This document shows positions 1-14,800 of a stretch of 64,000 nucleotides of DNA, piece by piece (within the stretch, counting starts at the first letter, position 1; every line of letters starts with the position of its first letter). The DNA comes from Diploscapter coronatus (lineage: Eukaryota > Nematoda > Chromadorea > Rhabditida > Rhabditidae), in the NCBI GenBank assembly GCA_964036155.1, contig OZ038422.1, forward strand, positions 82,111,201 through 82,175,200, given 5' to 3'. The translations under genes and the position numbers were made by a program. The notes beneath the pieces are model-generated. The model was not told the origin of the DNA and did not search any database. It saw nothing but the letters and a program-made list of their open reading frames with translations.

Positions 1-671
1 GGATTCGCGCACGAGAGATTTTGCATAGCTGGGAGGGAATCTGGTGAATCTGCTAGACTTGAGACTTGCTAGATGAGATGCTTTACAACACATAACAACC
101 ACACAATCACAATCACAATCACCAAATCGCAACAGAGTAAATAATTTGGAAGCAAGCCAAAAGCGTTGACGAAGGAAAAACAATTGCAAGGAAAATTTTT
201 CGAGGGGCGTTTTTAAACTCCAAAAACAACTAATTTTATCGAAGATTTTAAAAAATCCATGCTCAAATATACCATTTTTCTTTGTAGAAAAGTTTTATTC
301 AGCTTTCAAGGAGAAAAATCAACGAAAAAATCGCGAAAATAAATAGTTCCCGAGTGAAAATTGACTTCTTCGATTCAAACAGACCTTGGGAGTTTTTATA
401 TTTCGGATGAGTCACCAATTTCGACGGATTACTAATGAAAAACTGCTGAAACCGTTATCAGATCGAAAAGCGAAAATTTCCTCTGCTCGGCCAAAGTTTC
501 CGCGATGCACGGCGTTTAGCGCGAGATAGTGGCGCAGAGAAGCAAACACAATTCTAGCCAACGAAGTGTACTCTGATTTATTTTAGGCTAGTCGTTATTT
601 CGCCCTCCGCATTTTCGCAAATTTTCTCGAATTTTGTTGATTTTCGCTGTTTTCAGGTTAGAACTGGGAGA
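1..671 (+). promoter_or_regulatory. Upstream region and 5' leader of RPS15A
   Basis: No open coding stretch was recognised here. The last part holds a polypyrimidine-type acceptor (TTTTCAG at about 650-656) followed by a short leader directly before the RPS15A start codon. This fits either a 5' UTR intron or a spliced-leader acceptor. The rest is AT-rich with no repeat I can name. Confidence 0.5.
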
Positions 672-1822
672 ATGGTGCGCATGAACGTGCTGTCGGATGC
701 GCTCAACGCCATCAACAACGCAGAGAAGCGTGGCAAGCGACAGGTCCTCATCAGACCCGCATCCAAGGTACCTGAATCTAAATTGTTTTTAAATTCAAAA
801 GGATATTCTTCTCTTATTTGTTATCTTCAAAAATGATTAAACTCCCATGCTTCATTTGGCAATGTTTAGAATGATGTGCCATAAATGGAGCCTCGGTCAA
901 ATTATGAATAGACCAAGGCTCTCCTAAATTCTAGTTGACTGATGAAATTGAGATTTTGAAAAGTCGACTAGTTTGAAGGAGACACCCTTGGTTTCCCAAA
1001 AACGTGCAAACTGGGACCAAGCGGTGTCGAGGAAGCCAGAAATGGTATGGAAAATATGAATCAAAGTGAACTTCGAGTAAAAATGTCTGAAAATGCAAAA
1101 CTTGTCTATTTTTCCGAAGAAAATGCAGCAATCCTGTGTAAAAATGACTGAATGTAATAATGCAATTTGTTGAGGTGATCATCCGCTTCCTGACGGTGAT
1201 GATGAAGCACGGCTACATCGGCGAGTTCGAGATCGTGGACGACCATCGCGCGGGCAAGATCGTCATCAACCTCACTGGCAGACTCAACAAGTGCCAGGTC
1301 GTGTCCCCGAGGTTCAACATTCAGCTCAAGGTAGGCAATTTCATCAAATTAAAACACGTGAACAACACGAATTTCTTAGTTTTGAATTGTGTAAAAATCA
1401 CCATGATCTTCTGTAAATAAAAGGATGTCAGTGTTTTTACCTTGGAAAATGAACTCATTAGACAAAATTTCATATCATTAATCGCTTCCAAAATGTCAAG
1501 TTTACTAGAGATTTTGACGACCACCACCATTTGACTGATTATGAAGTGCAACGACGGAGTTGTCTGCTAAATGATAGAACATTTCATTTTTAAAGGCGCT
1601 TCGTCATCTGGTCAAATTTATTCTTTCAACGAAAAACAAATATTGAACGTCTTTGACGAAAGAAAAAAACGATTATTTTAGGATCTGGAGAAGTATACCT
1701 CGACTCTACTGCCGTCTCGTCAGTTCGGCTACCTGATTCTGACGACCTCGGCCGGCATTATGGACCACGAGGAGGCTCGTCGCAAGCACATGGGCGGCAA
1801 GATCCTTGGATTCTTCTTCTAA
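672..1822 (+). CDS. RPS15A: 40S ribosomal protein S15a (uS8)
   Basis: Small-subunit ribosomal protein uS8, which binds 18S rRNA in the platform region of the 40S subunit. Three exons (672-767, 1175-1330, 1682-1822) join in frame to a 130-residue protein, the usual eukaryotic length. The start [20 protein letters not shown] and the end GKILGFFF are textbook for the family. Intron 1 ends in TTGAG rather than TTTCAG; the other boundaries are canonical. Codons are G/C-ending and biased compared with neighbouring genes, as expected for a highly expressed gene. An AATAAA signal lies at 1877-1882, 55 bases after the stop. The C. elegans counterpart is rps-22. Identity is certain; only the 5' end of the transcript is open. 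Confidence 0.98.
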
Positions 1823-1876
1823 GCCCCCTGCCCAATTTGTTAAAGCAACTTTTTGTTATCAGTTTTACACAAAAAC

Positions 1877-1882
1877 AATAAA
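1877..1882 (+). terminator. Polyadenylation signal of RPS15A
   Basis: Canonical AATAAA hexamer 55 bases downstream of the RPS15A stop codon, on the coding strand. Confidence 0.7.
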
Positions 1883-2866
1883 CTGTTTTCTTTATTTCAA
1901 GTCGATTGAATTCATTAAAAAAGAATTAGATGAAAACATGCTGTAAATAATTAGATTAGATCTCTGTCGGAGAAATCATCTTATGCTTCGAAAAATTAGA
2001 TTTTTCCTGAAAATGAATTTTTTCCGAAGCATTTTGATAAATTTTAGAATCCTAGCATTTCTGAATATCTTCAAACAATGAGAAATTAGCCCGTTCATAA
2101 GTTTTCTGCAACAAAAATGTTTGATAATTTTTCTACAAGTGGTTTTTAAAAGATCGTGAAGCGAAGACTAGAAACAATTAGAAGAGAAATCGTTTGATTT
2201 TTTCAGAAGTCAATTTCTAGAAAAAAAAAATGATAATATCGTGTTTTGTGCACCGAAGATTACAATTCGACGAAAAAATTCTATTTCAGAACCACTGCGT
2301 TATTCAACCAAATGAAATAAGAATTTGGGGACAATATTTTATACAGAACATTTTTACTTTTGATAAATATAAAACGAAATAAAGAGAATTAGTGTCACAG
2401 GGCAACAAACATCACTAGTTTCGCAAGTTTATGACGAAAAGCTTAATTATTTCATTTTACCGAAAGTTACGATAATCTTACTAATTTTCTTTAAACTTCG
2501 ATAAAATGCTTTCAAATCTTACAATAAAACGAATAAACTGATTTGTGAAATGGAGAAAAGAACGATGATGTACCGTATCTGCATAAATTCCAAAACTCCT
2601 ACGGTACTTTCTGATCCCGTCAAACCCGATCGACTACTGTATGTTTGACTATTGAATATTGTTAGAGACGGGAAGGATTTGCTTTTGAATTTTCAGAATC
2701 ATAGAATTCATATAATTTGGAAAATAATTAAATTGTTCCCGAAAAAGCGATGTTAAAAATCAACGTTTTCAGATTATTGAATTCCAGGAAAGTTTTAATC
2801 AATTACCATAGTCCATCGAAAATTTACAGTATTCCATTTTCATGTCCTTGTCAGAGAATTGTCGAA
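1883..2866. other. Intergenic region between RPS15A and CYLD 3' ends
   Basis: Convergent gene ends. AT-rich with no coding signal on either strand. A short inverted pair ACCGTA/TACGGT sits near 2573-2607, otherwise nothing was recognised. The CYLD 3' UTR must lie in the upper part. Confidence 0.5.
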
Positions 2867-5800
2867 TTATGAGCTGTTCTTCTTGAAGACGCTTAAGAGG
2901 CTGTTGGATGAGGACGAAGAGGCCATCGACTTCGGACTGTGTGGCTCTTCCTCGTAGAAACAGAAGTACGAATCCGAGAGCATTCTGAAAACAGTTTTTT
3001 TCAGATTAATTTTAGAAGCTATTTTCTGATCGAAAATGGAAGATTCCTTTTTTATTCTCAGAATTGTAAAATGAATCATTTTGTAGAGATGTTGCCAATA
3101 TAAAACATCTATAATGAACTGGAAGGGAATTTTTTTGCAATGTGTTGCCAACATCTTTCTTTTTCAAGTAAATAAAAACTGTTTCAGTAATACAAAATTA
3201 AAATGAAAGTTTCGGTTTTTAGAAGAAATATGGTGATTACCTGCAAACGAGAGGATCAGCCTCAGTGCTGCCCCTGCCGAATATCTGCTTGACCTGCTGT
3301 TCGTCCGCGTTCCTCAGTCGTTTCCACGCATCGTTCGACAGCCAGTACGAGATGCCTTCGCACTGTTTCACCTGGAAATATGATAAATTTAAACAGTCGA
3401 CTGAAAACTCATCAAAATTTGTCTGTGAATACGTTTTTGTCAAGAATAGGGAAAGGAGAAATAACGATTTGAACAAAAAATACACAGCTTCAATTTCTCT
3501 CCTAATTTTGTTTTGTAAGTTTGACTAAAATGGAATAATTTAGAAAACTCACGATAGGCACATTGTATCCATTCGAGTATCCTTCTCTGTCGGCCATCGA
3601 GTCGAAGAACACCCACTCGCCAGACAGAGTGCGCACGAATGAAACGTAGTGGGAGGTCTCGATGCACAGCACTGCCGTCAGGCTCTGAAAACACAGGAGT
3701 TTATCATATTCATAAAAGTTATAAAAGATTCCATTTTCAACAGTAAAAAGAAGGCATTTTAGCCAAAACGGGAAATCATATTCGAAAAAGTGAGTGAAAT
3801 TCATGGAAATTCTTTTCAATTGCCATTGTTTCTGCAAAATGTCAAAAATGCCTCACCATTCTGTAATTGTGCGGTTTCTTGGAACTGGATTTGTAGGGAT
3901 GAGGCAGATGGTCGGCGAATTCCTTGTGCTCGATATGCTTGTGGAAACAGCTCTTGCAGTACGAGACCTGAAAAATCACGAATCTGTCAGAAGATAAAGA
4001 AAGTAAATCTTTACCTCAGACAAGAAGACTCGATTGCAGAGATAGCATTCGGGACAGTGGACCACAGCCGGATTGTCGCAGAAGCCGCATTTCACGGTCG
4101 CTAGAAATTAAAACACGTATAAAATAGGCTCAAGTCCATTTTCCAATGAATTTAAAATAACACCACTTTGAAAACCTTATTCTTCATTCGAATGAACAAC
4201 GGGTATCCAATTATAGTTTTTATTTTCGAAAAGTACTCAATAAAAAATCCTCCATAACGAAGAAAATAAAACTTCCATTTTTCTTAAGAGAAAAAGTGCT
4301 TACCCCTATCGACAAGTGGCGTAATGTTGATCGATTCGAGCGGCAGGATTTTGTCGAACAGCTTCTGTTGGCCATAGCGAGGCAGCTAAAAGGAATAAGA
4401 TTTCAATAAACAAAGAAAAAGGACAAGTGAACCTGAATAATGAGTGTCTTGGGCGGTTCAGCGAATCGGACATTGGACGCAACCATGTGTCTCTCGAGCA
4501 GATGCTGTGTAGTGACTATGCCCTGACTCCACTCTTCTACGATGATCGGGCAGATATGCATTGAGTCGATCTTGTTATCTTTGCTGCAACGTTTCTTCTC
4601 TTTATTCTTTTGATTTTTTTTTTCGAAAATAATGTGTTCTCTTACAAGAAACTTGAATCTTCCTGAAAAGTTAAGAAAGAAAGTTTTTTTTTTTTTAAAT
4701 AGATTATTTTTAACAAAAAAGTGATTAAAACTAACATGAATCGTACGGCAGGAGGAGCTTTGAAGATCTTTCCAAACACTTCGTTGATAATCTCTTCAGG
4801 GTCCTTCTCTTCTGTGGTGAGCCCCTTCATGTTCGGCAGAATCGACTGCAGCAGCTCGCGGACCTTCATCACGTGGTCTGCGCGCACATAGTGTGATCTT
4901 AAAATTTACTTTATTCTTCCAAAATCAGAAATTTAATATTTTCTAAGTAAAAGATGATAATTTTCCCCGAAGATGTCATCATATCTGGTGGGATATAGCA
5001 TTTATGCATTTCGAAGATTGGAAATAAAGTGTACCAGAAGGTGACAGAAAGTGGGAACGAACCTTCCCGTCTAGTCCTGATCATTATCAATCATACCAAA
5101 AAAGAATAACATACTTTCTGAGCGGATAGACAATCTCCGTGGCCAAAATTCGCTGCAATTCTTTGAGTTGTGGCACATCGTCAGATCGCGGGATTCTATC
5201 GAGCAAGTGATCGTAGACCGTCGTCTGCGAGAACATCGCGAAGAGCATCGAGTCGAGGTAACAACTGTTGCGGTGGCCCTCAAAGTTGACACCATTTTCT
5301 CCAAATTTTCGAAGTTTTTTTTTGCAATAACGATCAAACAAACATCTCTATTTTGATGGATTTTTGAAATGTTAAAAATGTGCAATTTTCAATAATTAAA
5401 AAATACCTGTATTCCTTTCATTCTGCCGATGAGATCCTCCTTGTTCCTGGTGGGATAGACCTTCGTCAACTGCACATCGCTGTCCAAGTTCCCGAAGTCG
5501 ACTCGCTCGGGCTCTGAAATTTGAATAAATGACTCGTTTCTAAAATATATAGTAGTCAAAAGCTGAAAAAATCGAATGGCTATTCTCGTCAATGAGTTTT
5601 AGGATATTTGAAAACCGTAACGGAAATCGATCAAAAACCAATGAGGAAATAATTTTCGAACATCTTTGAAAATCAGATTATTGTACTTTCTCGAAATGGT
5701 CACACAGAAAAGAATCGCAAAAGCGGACTGAACAAGGACCGTAATTTACCTATCACAAAGTAAAATCTATTTAAATTGTTGTCCTTATTCATTCCGTTTA

Positions 5801-8800
5801 CGGTTCTTTTCCGAATTGCTTCTCGAAAGAATGAGAATTGGGACCTTGATGATGAGAGCTGAATGGACTACCGCTGACATCGGCCATCTCGACGTCCCCG
5901 TTCGATCCGTTCGACCCGCTGCCTGTTGGACAGGCCTTCAGAGTCTGCGGATTGTAGGGCAGAATCACGCAGCGCGGCTCGGAGAAGTTGATCGACAAAT
6001 CCGGGTCGTCGCTCGCTAATCGCCAACCGGAAGGAGGCTCGGAATCCTCAAACATTATTATTTTTTTTTCCCGAAATAACTCATTAGAAAACTCATCAGT
6101 TCACCCCCAACATATCGACTTTAACAAATTTATCGCTTGCTAAAATTTGATAACTTTCGCAAATAGATTTGTCGGTGAGCTTATGAACGTTATTGAGAAA
6201 AATATCCAAAAATAATAAGTCAAGTGACTGACCAACTGAACTACGGCACACTTCATGATCCTGTCGCGTTCATCGCTCATCGAGTCCCCGATCCACTTTA
6301 CTGTTCCACTTCGAATTGCACCCACGTAGTTCGCAGACACTCGCGAGCCTGAAAAATTGGAAATTTCAATTTCTCAATTCATTTTAGATAAATTGCCCAA
6401 ATTATGGCTCAAAAAATGGAAACTGAAGGATAAAATTCCTATTGTTTACGAATGCTATTATTCGCGAGAGATTAGTTGCAATCTGCTGGTTAGGCAGGTT
6501 TACTTTGAAAAACTCCTTTTCAGAGCGACAAAAGAGAGAGAATGAAGATAGAAGAGATATACTGAAGAGGAAGGTGGGTTATTCAAATTTATGGCCCCGA
6601 TCAAAAATGTAAATAGTAGCTCAGCTATTTCTTCGAAATTTCATTTCAAATTTGAACATTCTTACCGATGTCCAATCCGTTGATCAAGAAGTCCTCCGGC
6701 TTTGAAGGAGCTACCTGGTGGTAGGGAGGAGGCGCTCTCGAGTCGTGGCTGTTCGGGACATCGTTCAGCTTCTAAACATCGAGATAAATAATATTTCAAG
6801 AAAGTGAAAACTCTGCCTGTTTCTGCGTTTCCCGCTCGATCGAGTTGACAGGTTTGTGGCTGATGACCTCGAGCGCAGAGAGAATGACGAACCCGGCATG
6901 ACCGTCTGGAGCGCGGAACACCGTTTCACCCTCGAACGCTCCCGTCCCTTTCCCGACTTTATCGTCCTAATTTTGTATTATTCATTTCGAAAAATTGGAG
7001 AGTTATCATCAAATGCTAAAATTTTCTTTACGAGACTAGAAAACTCACAAATTCGACTCCAGCATAGATAGAGGAATGTCCCTTAAGATAGCCGATGAAG
7101 CGCACCGTGCAGGGATGGTCATTCCAGATACATCGGTCGCCCATCGAGACGCGCTGCGTCAGCATCGGATCATCCACGCTAAACGACCATTTTCTCAGGC
7201 GAGCATTTAGGAAGCTTCGCAAAGTGAACAACTAGCATGATATGAGCTAGGAAGGAATACAAGAGAATAAGGAAAAGCACTTTTTTCTTCACATAAAATT
7301 TCACAAATTGAGAAATAGGGAACTTTTCAAGCATCTTACAGTTTATCTTCTAGAAGAAAAGAAATTCAGAATTTCCAACCTTATAGTGGCATAGCTGATA
7401 TCCCTCGGCTGCGACGCAGTCAACCTGCTCTTCGACTGACTGCGAAGCATCGTCTCGCGATTCGTCGACTTTTCGTCCTCTCGCGAACGGCGTTGATCGC
7501 CCGGACCAGAAATCCGCCTGAAAGTTATGTCTTTTCCGAATTCTGACAGAATAAATCATTTTCTTCTTTCAATTAAAATTCCATTTATTACTCTGAATCC
7601 TAGACAAAACTTATCTTTCATCATTTCTAACAAGAAAAGATATGATTTTCGAGAAAATTTCCTCACCTTTCCCTGACGGTATCCTCCTTGCTCCTGTTAT
7701 CCGAATGGTCTCTCCTGTCGAAGCCGGCATATTCCGGTTCAGCAGAGGGTCTTCTGCGGAGTGAGCTGCCTCCGTTCCAGTTTCGGATGTCATTTTCGAA
7801 CCTGCAATGCCCGAAAGATTTATTTCTGAAAGAGGAGAGGAAAGCGCACTGTTCTCCGCCGGTTCTCGGATTCGGAATCCCGTCGTTCGTCAACAGGTCG
7901 AAGCTGTTGTTGGGTCTGGAATTTGAAAATTGATTCTTTTTCAAAATTTGTGAGTATGAGAAGGTTTGTAACGAAGCTTTATGGAAAATCCCCATTTAAT
8001 TCCTCCAAAGCTTCATAATTTTCGTTACTAATTCCCATACGATCCAGGTTTTTTTTCTTGGAATTTCATAGAATTTGAAAAAAAAATGTCGATGCCCTAC
8101 ATTGGGTCCCCAAGCTCTACCCCTTTACAAAAATGCATTTGTGGTAGAACGTGGTAGCTTGAAAGCAAGAATTTGGGAAGGAAGTACCCTTCAAACCCAA
8201 AATGTCCCAAATAGCACCATCTAATTCGATGATAAACCTAATAAAATGGTTCTATGCAAAAAAAAAAATCAAAATAAGGTCTCGGTACACAACCACGCAC
8301 AAACAATATTTCGTTTGTGGAAATGTGTTCATTTTGGATGATGGATTTTTGCGATTTTTAAAAATGTTGTAAAAATAATACCTAGTGCCGTGACGCGGAT
8401 ACTGGGCGGATTCAAACGGCTCCCTGAAATTTTTCCGAATCATTTCCCTTTTCATAAAATCGAAAAATCATATTTCATTTATAAAAATGGCAGAAAGTAA
8501 TCTGATCGGAAGTAATCCTCTCTGCATGCAGATAGCATAAATTACAGAGCTGGTTATTTTCGCGTCATTTTTCCGGTTGAATCAACAAAATTCAGTGAAA
8601 ACACCCTCGCAATTACAAAATTCCTCTGCTTTGCGATGGACAGAGGTGTTTAGCATTGATAAGTACGAAAGTACAGGCAAACAATCTATCCCTTCGAAAT
8701 GTCAATAAGAGATTTTTGAGCCAGAGGATTTGCTTTTCGGAACGCCTTGCAAATTTACAAACATTTACTATACTTTTTCTTTAATAAAATTATGGCATCT

Positions 8801-11800
8801 TTTCATGAGACATTTACTATATACGCATAATTACGAAAATTAAAATAGTGCATCAAATAAGTTTTAAAATCAAAATGATAGCAAAAACCCCAACCTGTCA
8901 TAGTATGGCTGCAACGAGGCGTGTGAAGAGGAGGCTGGTGAGAAAGACGAATTCGAATTGGACAGGCTCTTGGGCGAGTCCTTTCTTTCGATCGGAATCA
9001 CGCGGGTTCGACTGGGCGCTGTGCGGTCAAAACTAAAATTTTCGCAAATTTTATTATTTTTTTTTTAGAAAACTCACTTGGAAATGGGAGATTTGGTAGG
9101 AATGCTATGCCCGTGTGTGGAAATTTGGGGAGGATAGACCTGCAATTTTTATCTTAAGATTTGTTCATTATTCTTCAAAATCATCTGCAAGTGAAAATCG
9201 GAATCGAAATTTCTTCTGAAGTTCGGTTTTTAGACATACTGAATTGCAAAGACATTCTTCACCGGAATTTCAAAATTGAAAAAAAAAAAACATCGGCAAT
9301 ACTCTTACATGATGTGGTGGATAGTAGTGGATCTGTTTTGAAGCGTGAGGTCGATGAAAATCGGCGCTCATCGTGGAAAAATGCGAGTCGAAATCCTGAA
9401 TTAACAAAAATTACTATTTAATCTTGATCAACAACAAAACTGATAATTACCGTTTCATAACATTACGAATCATGTGAAATTTTTAGACCGATAAATGATA
9501 AAATGGAGTTATTATCATTAAACTTTTACAGGCAGAAAGATAATATGCCAAAAATGTAAAAAAGAATTTTTGATTTTTAAAAATTAAGCAGAAAAATTAT
9601 TCTTCTCTCTCACGTATTTTACTGACACCCTCTCGAGATGTAATGCGTGTTTGCATGTGGAAAACAGGTAAAACGGAGGGCAAACAACCATTTTGTGGCT
9701 TTTTGAAATTCGAAGGCAGAGGTTAACGAGAATCGATTGACCAACGGGAAATTTGTTCAACTTGCGAAATTTATGATTTTGAAAAGTCGTTCAAAACAGA
9801 AAATGATGATAGAGAAATTTTCAGAAGTTCCTTTCGGGGGTTAGTTTTCTATTCTAATGCTCGCGAAAACTAAAATCAAGGAAGAGCACGTTAATTGATG
9901 AAGTTAAATGAAAATTTTTTAAACAATCGAGAAGTTTCGTGAAATTTCGGTAGAAATCTAAATGCTTCTAAGTAAAGACGGTTCAAATTAGTGATGTAAA
10001 ATATAATGTCACGTGGAAAATGTGCGCTCTCGCCATTGATAAACCCTCAATTTGAAAGGTGGAATATCAACAATTGATTGCATGATAGATTGATGCAATG
10101 TGACAACAAAACAATAAAGGCTAGAAGAGACAATGAGAAGTCTCTAGACTAATTATAAAAAATGCAAAGAGAAAAACTGGCCGGTATAAAATTGCGAAAT
10201 TTTATATTTGAATGATATAAAGAAGGATAAGAAAAAGCGAGTAGGATAAAAATTTCATAGTTTAGTTATGTTAAGCTCAGAAGCCCTTCAATTTGCTATG
10301 ACTCAATGAAAAAAATGAAAATTGTGACGTCGGTAAAATCATCGAGTGGAATTGTGTGTTGAAATGATGCAGCAAAAATGACAAGAATGTTTACCGAATG
10401 AGAAGGTTTTTTGAAAGGGTCATTGTTATCGTCTACCGCTGAAAATGATATGGAAAGGTCAAGGGAACTTTGGCAGATAACAACCTAGCTTTATAGAAAC
10501 TCGAAGCAAATGTTTCTAAATCGGAAAAGTAGATTATTTTAGAATTCGCGGTTTGGAGGGCTGCAATTTTGTGAGCAGCAATGGTATCATTACGAATCCA
10601 GAGAAATCCTACTCCTATCCCTCTGTCAAATTTAAAGAAACCTAAATTTGGCAAAATAAAGGAGAACAATTCCAAATAAATCATTTTGATTCTAGAAAAA
10701 TCCATAGATTTCCCGAAAAGGGGGAGAATTCACACATAACTATTCTTTGGATTGATACACAAGTGCAATCGGCAGAAAGCAGAAGGCAATTGTCATGAAT
10801 TGAGATGAGTTGACATGGAGAGAGATGAAATGCCTGTACGATTGCGATTCACTAGCAGAAAGTAGCAGCAACAGACAGAAAACAGAAAGAGAGACAGACC
10901 AAAGCAGCAAAGCAACAGCTACATCCTCCCTCTCTCCATTCCCCCATCACATACTCAACTAGTTTACTTTCTCTTCTCTCTAACTCGCTAGTTTCTCTCG
11001 TTATTCTGTACTCCCTCCATGCTAATTTTTTCATTTCAAACTATTCCGACTTCGCATTGTTTTCTTCGTTCATTTCTTTTTCTCGACTTCTTTGATCCTC
11101 TAAAAATTAGTTCTTTTTTTTTCAAAGTTTCTGACTTCTCTTTCACGAAGGAATTAACTACTTTCCCTAATTCTCGAACTTTTTTAAAATTTGCACAGGC
11201 GTTCATTGTTTTAGCATCGAATGGTCTGCTTTCAAGAGAAAATTTCGCAATTTCTTTAGAACCAAAGGTTTCAAATAGATGATTTGTTTATCAATGAGAA
11301 AATAGCTCTAATGACCTGTTGATAACTTTCCTATCAGCTGTGATAATTATATCAACAAAATGGAAAGGGGTGTTTTCCTAGCTTTCAAATTTAGAAATGC
11401 CAGCTGTTCTTGATAAATAGAAAATGTTTGTAAAATAGTATGCTTGGAAGAATGGTAATTTTAGGATCATTTGAAAAAGGGAAGTCAATTTAAAAATAGC
11501 AAATAGCGAGATAAGTAATTTCTTTATCGCATGCTACTTCACCGAAACAATCATTTTTGCAGTTATGCGACTATTTGTAAACAACGCCCAATATTACACT
11601 TCAAAAGAATGCGCACGACTTAGAATATGATATTTTTCTCGCTGACTCCCTATACTAAAGAAAAGGTTGGAACAATAGAGTAAAGCATGAAAGAAAATAT
11701 TCAGGAATAGCAATATGACATCTACGCTAGAATTGCAAAGATGTTGCTCATTCTTAATATTCCGTTTAGTTCAGAAGCAGTAACATTTTAAGAAAATGAG

Positions 11801-14800
11801 AAAAGTCGTAGGGAAATAATCCAGATGATTCAGGAAATTTGATGGCTTAGGAATGAAGATCAGCGTTCAAAGCTGCAGAGAGAATTTCCCAAAGTAGCAC
11901 TTTCTCACAGAAGATTGTAGTCGTAATGAGGAATTGAAACATGTTCTGTATAGTTTCAAAGAAAACAAAATGGAATAACAAAAAATGCGTTGACTCACAT
12001 TGTGCGAGGAAATGCCATAGAGACGGCCGAGCCGATTTTGCTGCTCACCGATCCACTCCACTCGACCACTTCGCATCGAATCCGAGGAGCCACAAGGGTC
12101 GGATTTCTGAATAGGGAAAAATTTAACGAAAAAAAATATATGCTAAATTCATTGTTGTTATCGAAGTTACGATAAGTGTGACAAGGAATTTATGAATCCT
12201 AGTTAATCAAAATTGAAATACATCGAGATTCGTTTGCATTTTATGTCTAATAGAAAATCAATAGAATTGATAAGAATGCACAGAAGAAAGCGGATTTGTG
12301 AAATTTGACACCTTTGAAGTAAATGTTTCACACCCTTTGAGCAAAGAAAATGCGCTTTGACACTCGAAGAAATAAGTTTCGGCCATCATGAAAAATTCGG
12401 CATTTTAATCGAAGCTCTGAAGTTATTTAGAAAAGCTGGTAAAATCAATAGGAAAATCGCATTTTCTCCAGCGAGGTAAAGGCCCTCTGCTTATCAATTT
12501 CCAAGAAAAAATGAAGAATAACAAAAAGTCGAAGTGGAGGATCTGAACATGTGTCAGGAGAAGGGGAAGGGAAGGGTAAAGAGGCAAAATAATTGCAGAT
12601 GGGGGTGTGGATCAAAAATGCTCTATCGAAACAATTGACAAAATATCCAAGTCTGTTTTTTCATTGTTATACCTTGCCATATGATTAGGGGTTATCAAAA
12701 ATCTAAGAATTGATAAAGTTATATACTACAGGCACATTTTTAGCTTCTATACGTTAGCACTGGCTGAAAAGCTTTCACAATAGCGGGAAAAATGCCAATG
12801 AAAAGTGAAAGATGCGAGGATATGAAACGATAAATCAATCAGCTGCATTCCAAGTTAATGATTAATGACAAGATTGGGGGAGACGCTCCGCCTTCTAGGT
12901 AAATTTATTTTAGATTGAGTTTAACTAAAGCTTATCTTTATTATCCAGAAGAAATCGTATGTTTTCTTTTCGAAATTTACTACTATTGTTCTAGTCCGAT
13001 TTTCTGAATTGATTTCTCTCAACTACTCGAAAAAATACTTATCAGCTGATATCGATTACCAGAGTGTTTAGCGCAACTTTAGTAATCTGATCGCTCGAAG
13101 CAAAGGGAAGTTATGCAAAATAGCAAAACAACGAAAAATCGCGCAAAATATTGTAGTTTTCCAGAAACAAAATGGCTAAAATCTCGGGGGAAAGTCACTT
13201 TCCATGAAAGACGAAGATTTCTATCTGACTAATTCGCCAATTTTATGAGAATTTTCATTAAAGAGGGAAGAATAGCTTTGATTTTGGGGGGGGAAATCGA
13301 ATTTTGTTGTTATTGAAAGGCATTCATTGGGGTTGTGAAAATTGTGAAAACAGGGCGTCGGGAATATTTCGAAAAGAATGTAGAATCGGGGGAGAATAAC
13401 GGTCGAAAAATGACTCGGCCCTGGCCATATAGAGGAAGGGAAAAGGGGAATTGGTGAAAATTTGCCTTCTTTGGGTCCTCCTATTTTCTTCTGCTATTTC
13501 TTTCGTATTTTTTGTCCACCACTGCATATCAACAAACTCGTTTGACAGTAAGTGAACGAGGCAAATTCAGAAAAATAACGCTTGAAAATGAGACATGCAG
13601 AGAAATAGCGATTTATAGGGAAAAATGAATATGAAGATGATGGATTGTAATAACCTACTCGTGGCATTTTGATAGTCGAAAGGCCACGCCCTTTTGGAAG
13701 AGGAAAGACAACGATATGGGCATTTTTGCTGGGAGAGATAAATCCCAGACAGTCACTTCAGAATGTTCAGTTAGAGGAAGTGTAACCACTCGGCATTTCT
13801 GACCAGGAAGGTTTGGGATGAAGCAAATCACGAAAATATTCACAAGTGAAGTTCATGCCAAAATTGGGGAAACTGTAGGATAAGATTAATTTGAAAAAAA
13901 AAAAAATCGAAATTTTGAAAGAGTAATCTTTTATTTTTAAATAAAATATCGCGGTTTCGAAATGCTTTGATGGATTTTCAAAATGACTAATGCATTCGAC
14001 TTTTCGGTAATGAAAAGTCGAAGTTTGAACAGCGGGCGTGGTTAATCGAAAAAAAAATGCATTTTATTCTACAGAGTATTTTTGTACTCGATTTGAAAAA
14101 AAAAACGCAACACAGGAAACAGTGACGTTGCTAATGGGTCGAGTCGGAATTTACGTTCCAATTATTCGTTCATTTTGAAAATAAGCAACAATATAATTTT
14201 TATATGTAGAGAAGAGACTGGATAAACGAACCAAACCTCGAACAAATTAAAAATAAAAGAAATTCACTAACCGACAAAACTTGTACGATGTCGCCTTGCT
14301 TGAGCGTCTCGAGAAAATGCATCCGAGAAAAGTCCTTATGCAGATTCAGGCGTTCGGCCGACGGGACGGGCATCAGAATCCTAGAAAGTTTTATTCTCTC
14401 ATTTTTTGTAGTATATTTTGAGTATTTTCAAAAAAACAATTCTGGCAAAAATATTTAGAAATGCAATGAGTAAAAACAAAAGAAATTTGTGATCTGTTAT
14501 CAGCACCATTCCATGGTCTGCATCGTTTTATAAGGACCATTTTAGCATTATGTATTGGTAATGTAATAAAGTAGCTATATTATAAGGCTGAAAAGAGACT
14601 TATGTACTCACAGTGCCTGATTGTCAGTGATGCGCATCACATTGGACTGGCTGACGTTGGCGAAGATGGAGTCGTTCAGAATGTCGTAAGCTAGGCAGTT
14701 GTCCTTGTTGGACGACTTGTTGTTGCGCAAAGCCGACATCCTCCTTGCAATCTGCTCCTTCCCACGAGCCTTCGCGTCCTCATACAGCAATGTTCCCGCA

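Noticed and set aside
4646..4662. A possible 17-nt CYLD micro-exon with TTTTCAG and GTAAG borders
   Set aside because: Including it shifts the frame of the next exon; skipping it joins PAVRF-I-KDNKIDS in phase, so it is treated as intron.
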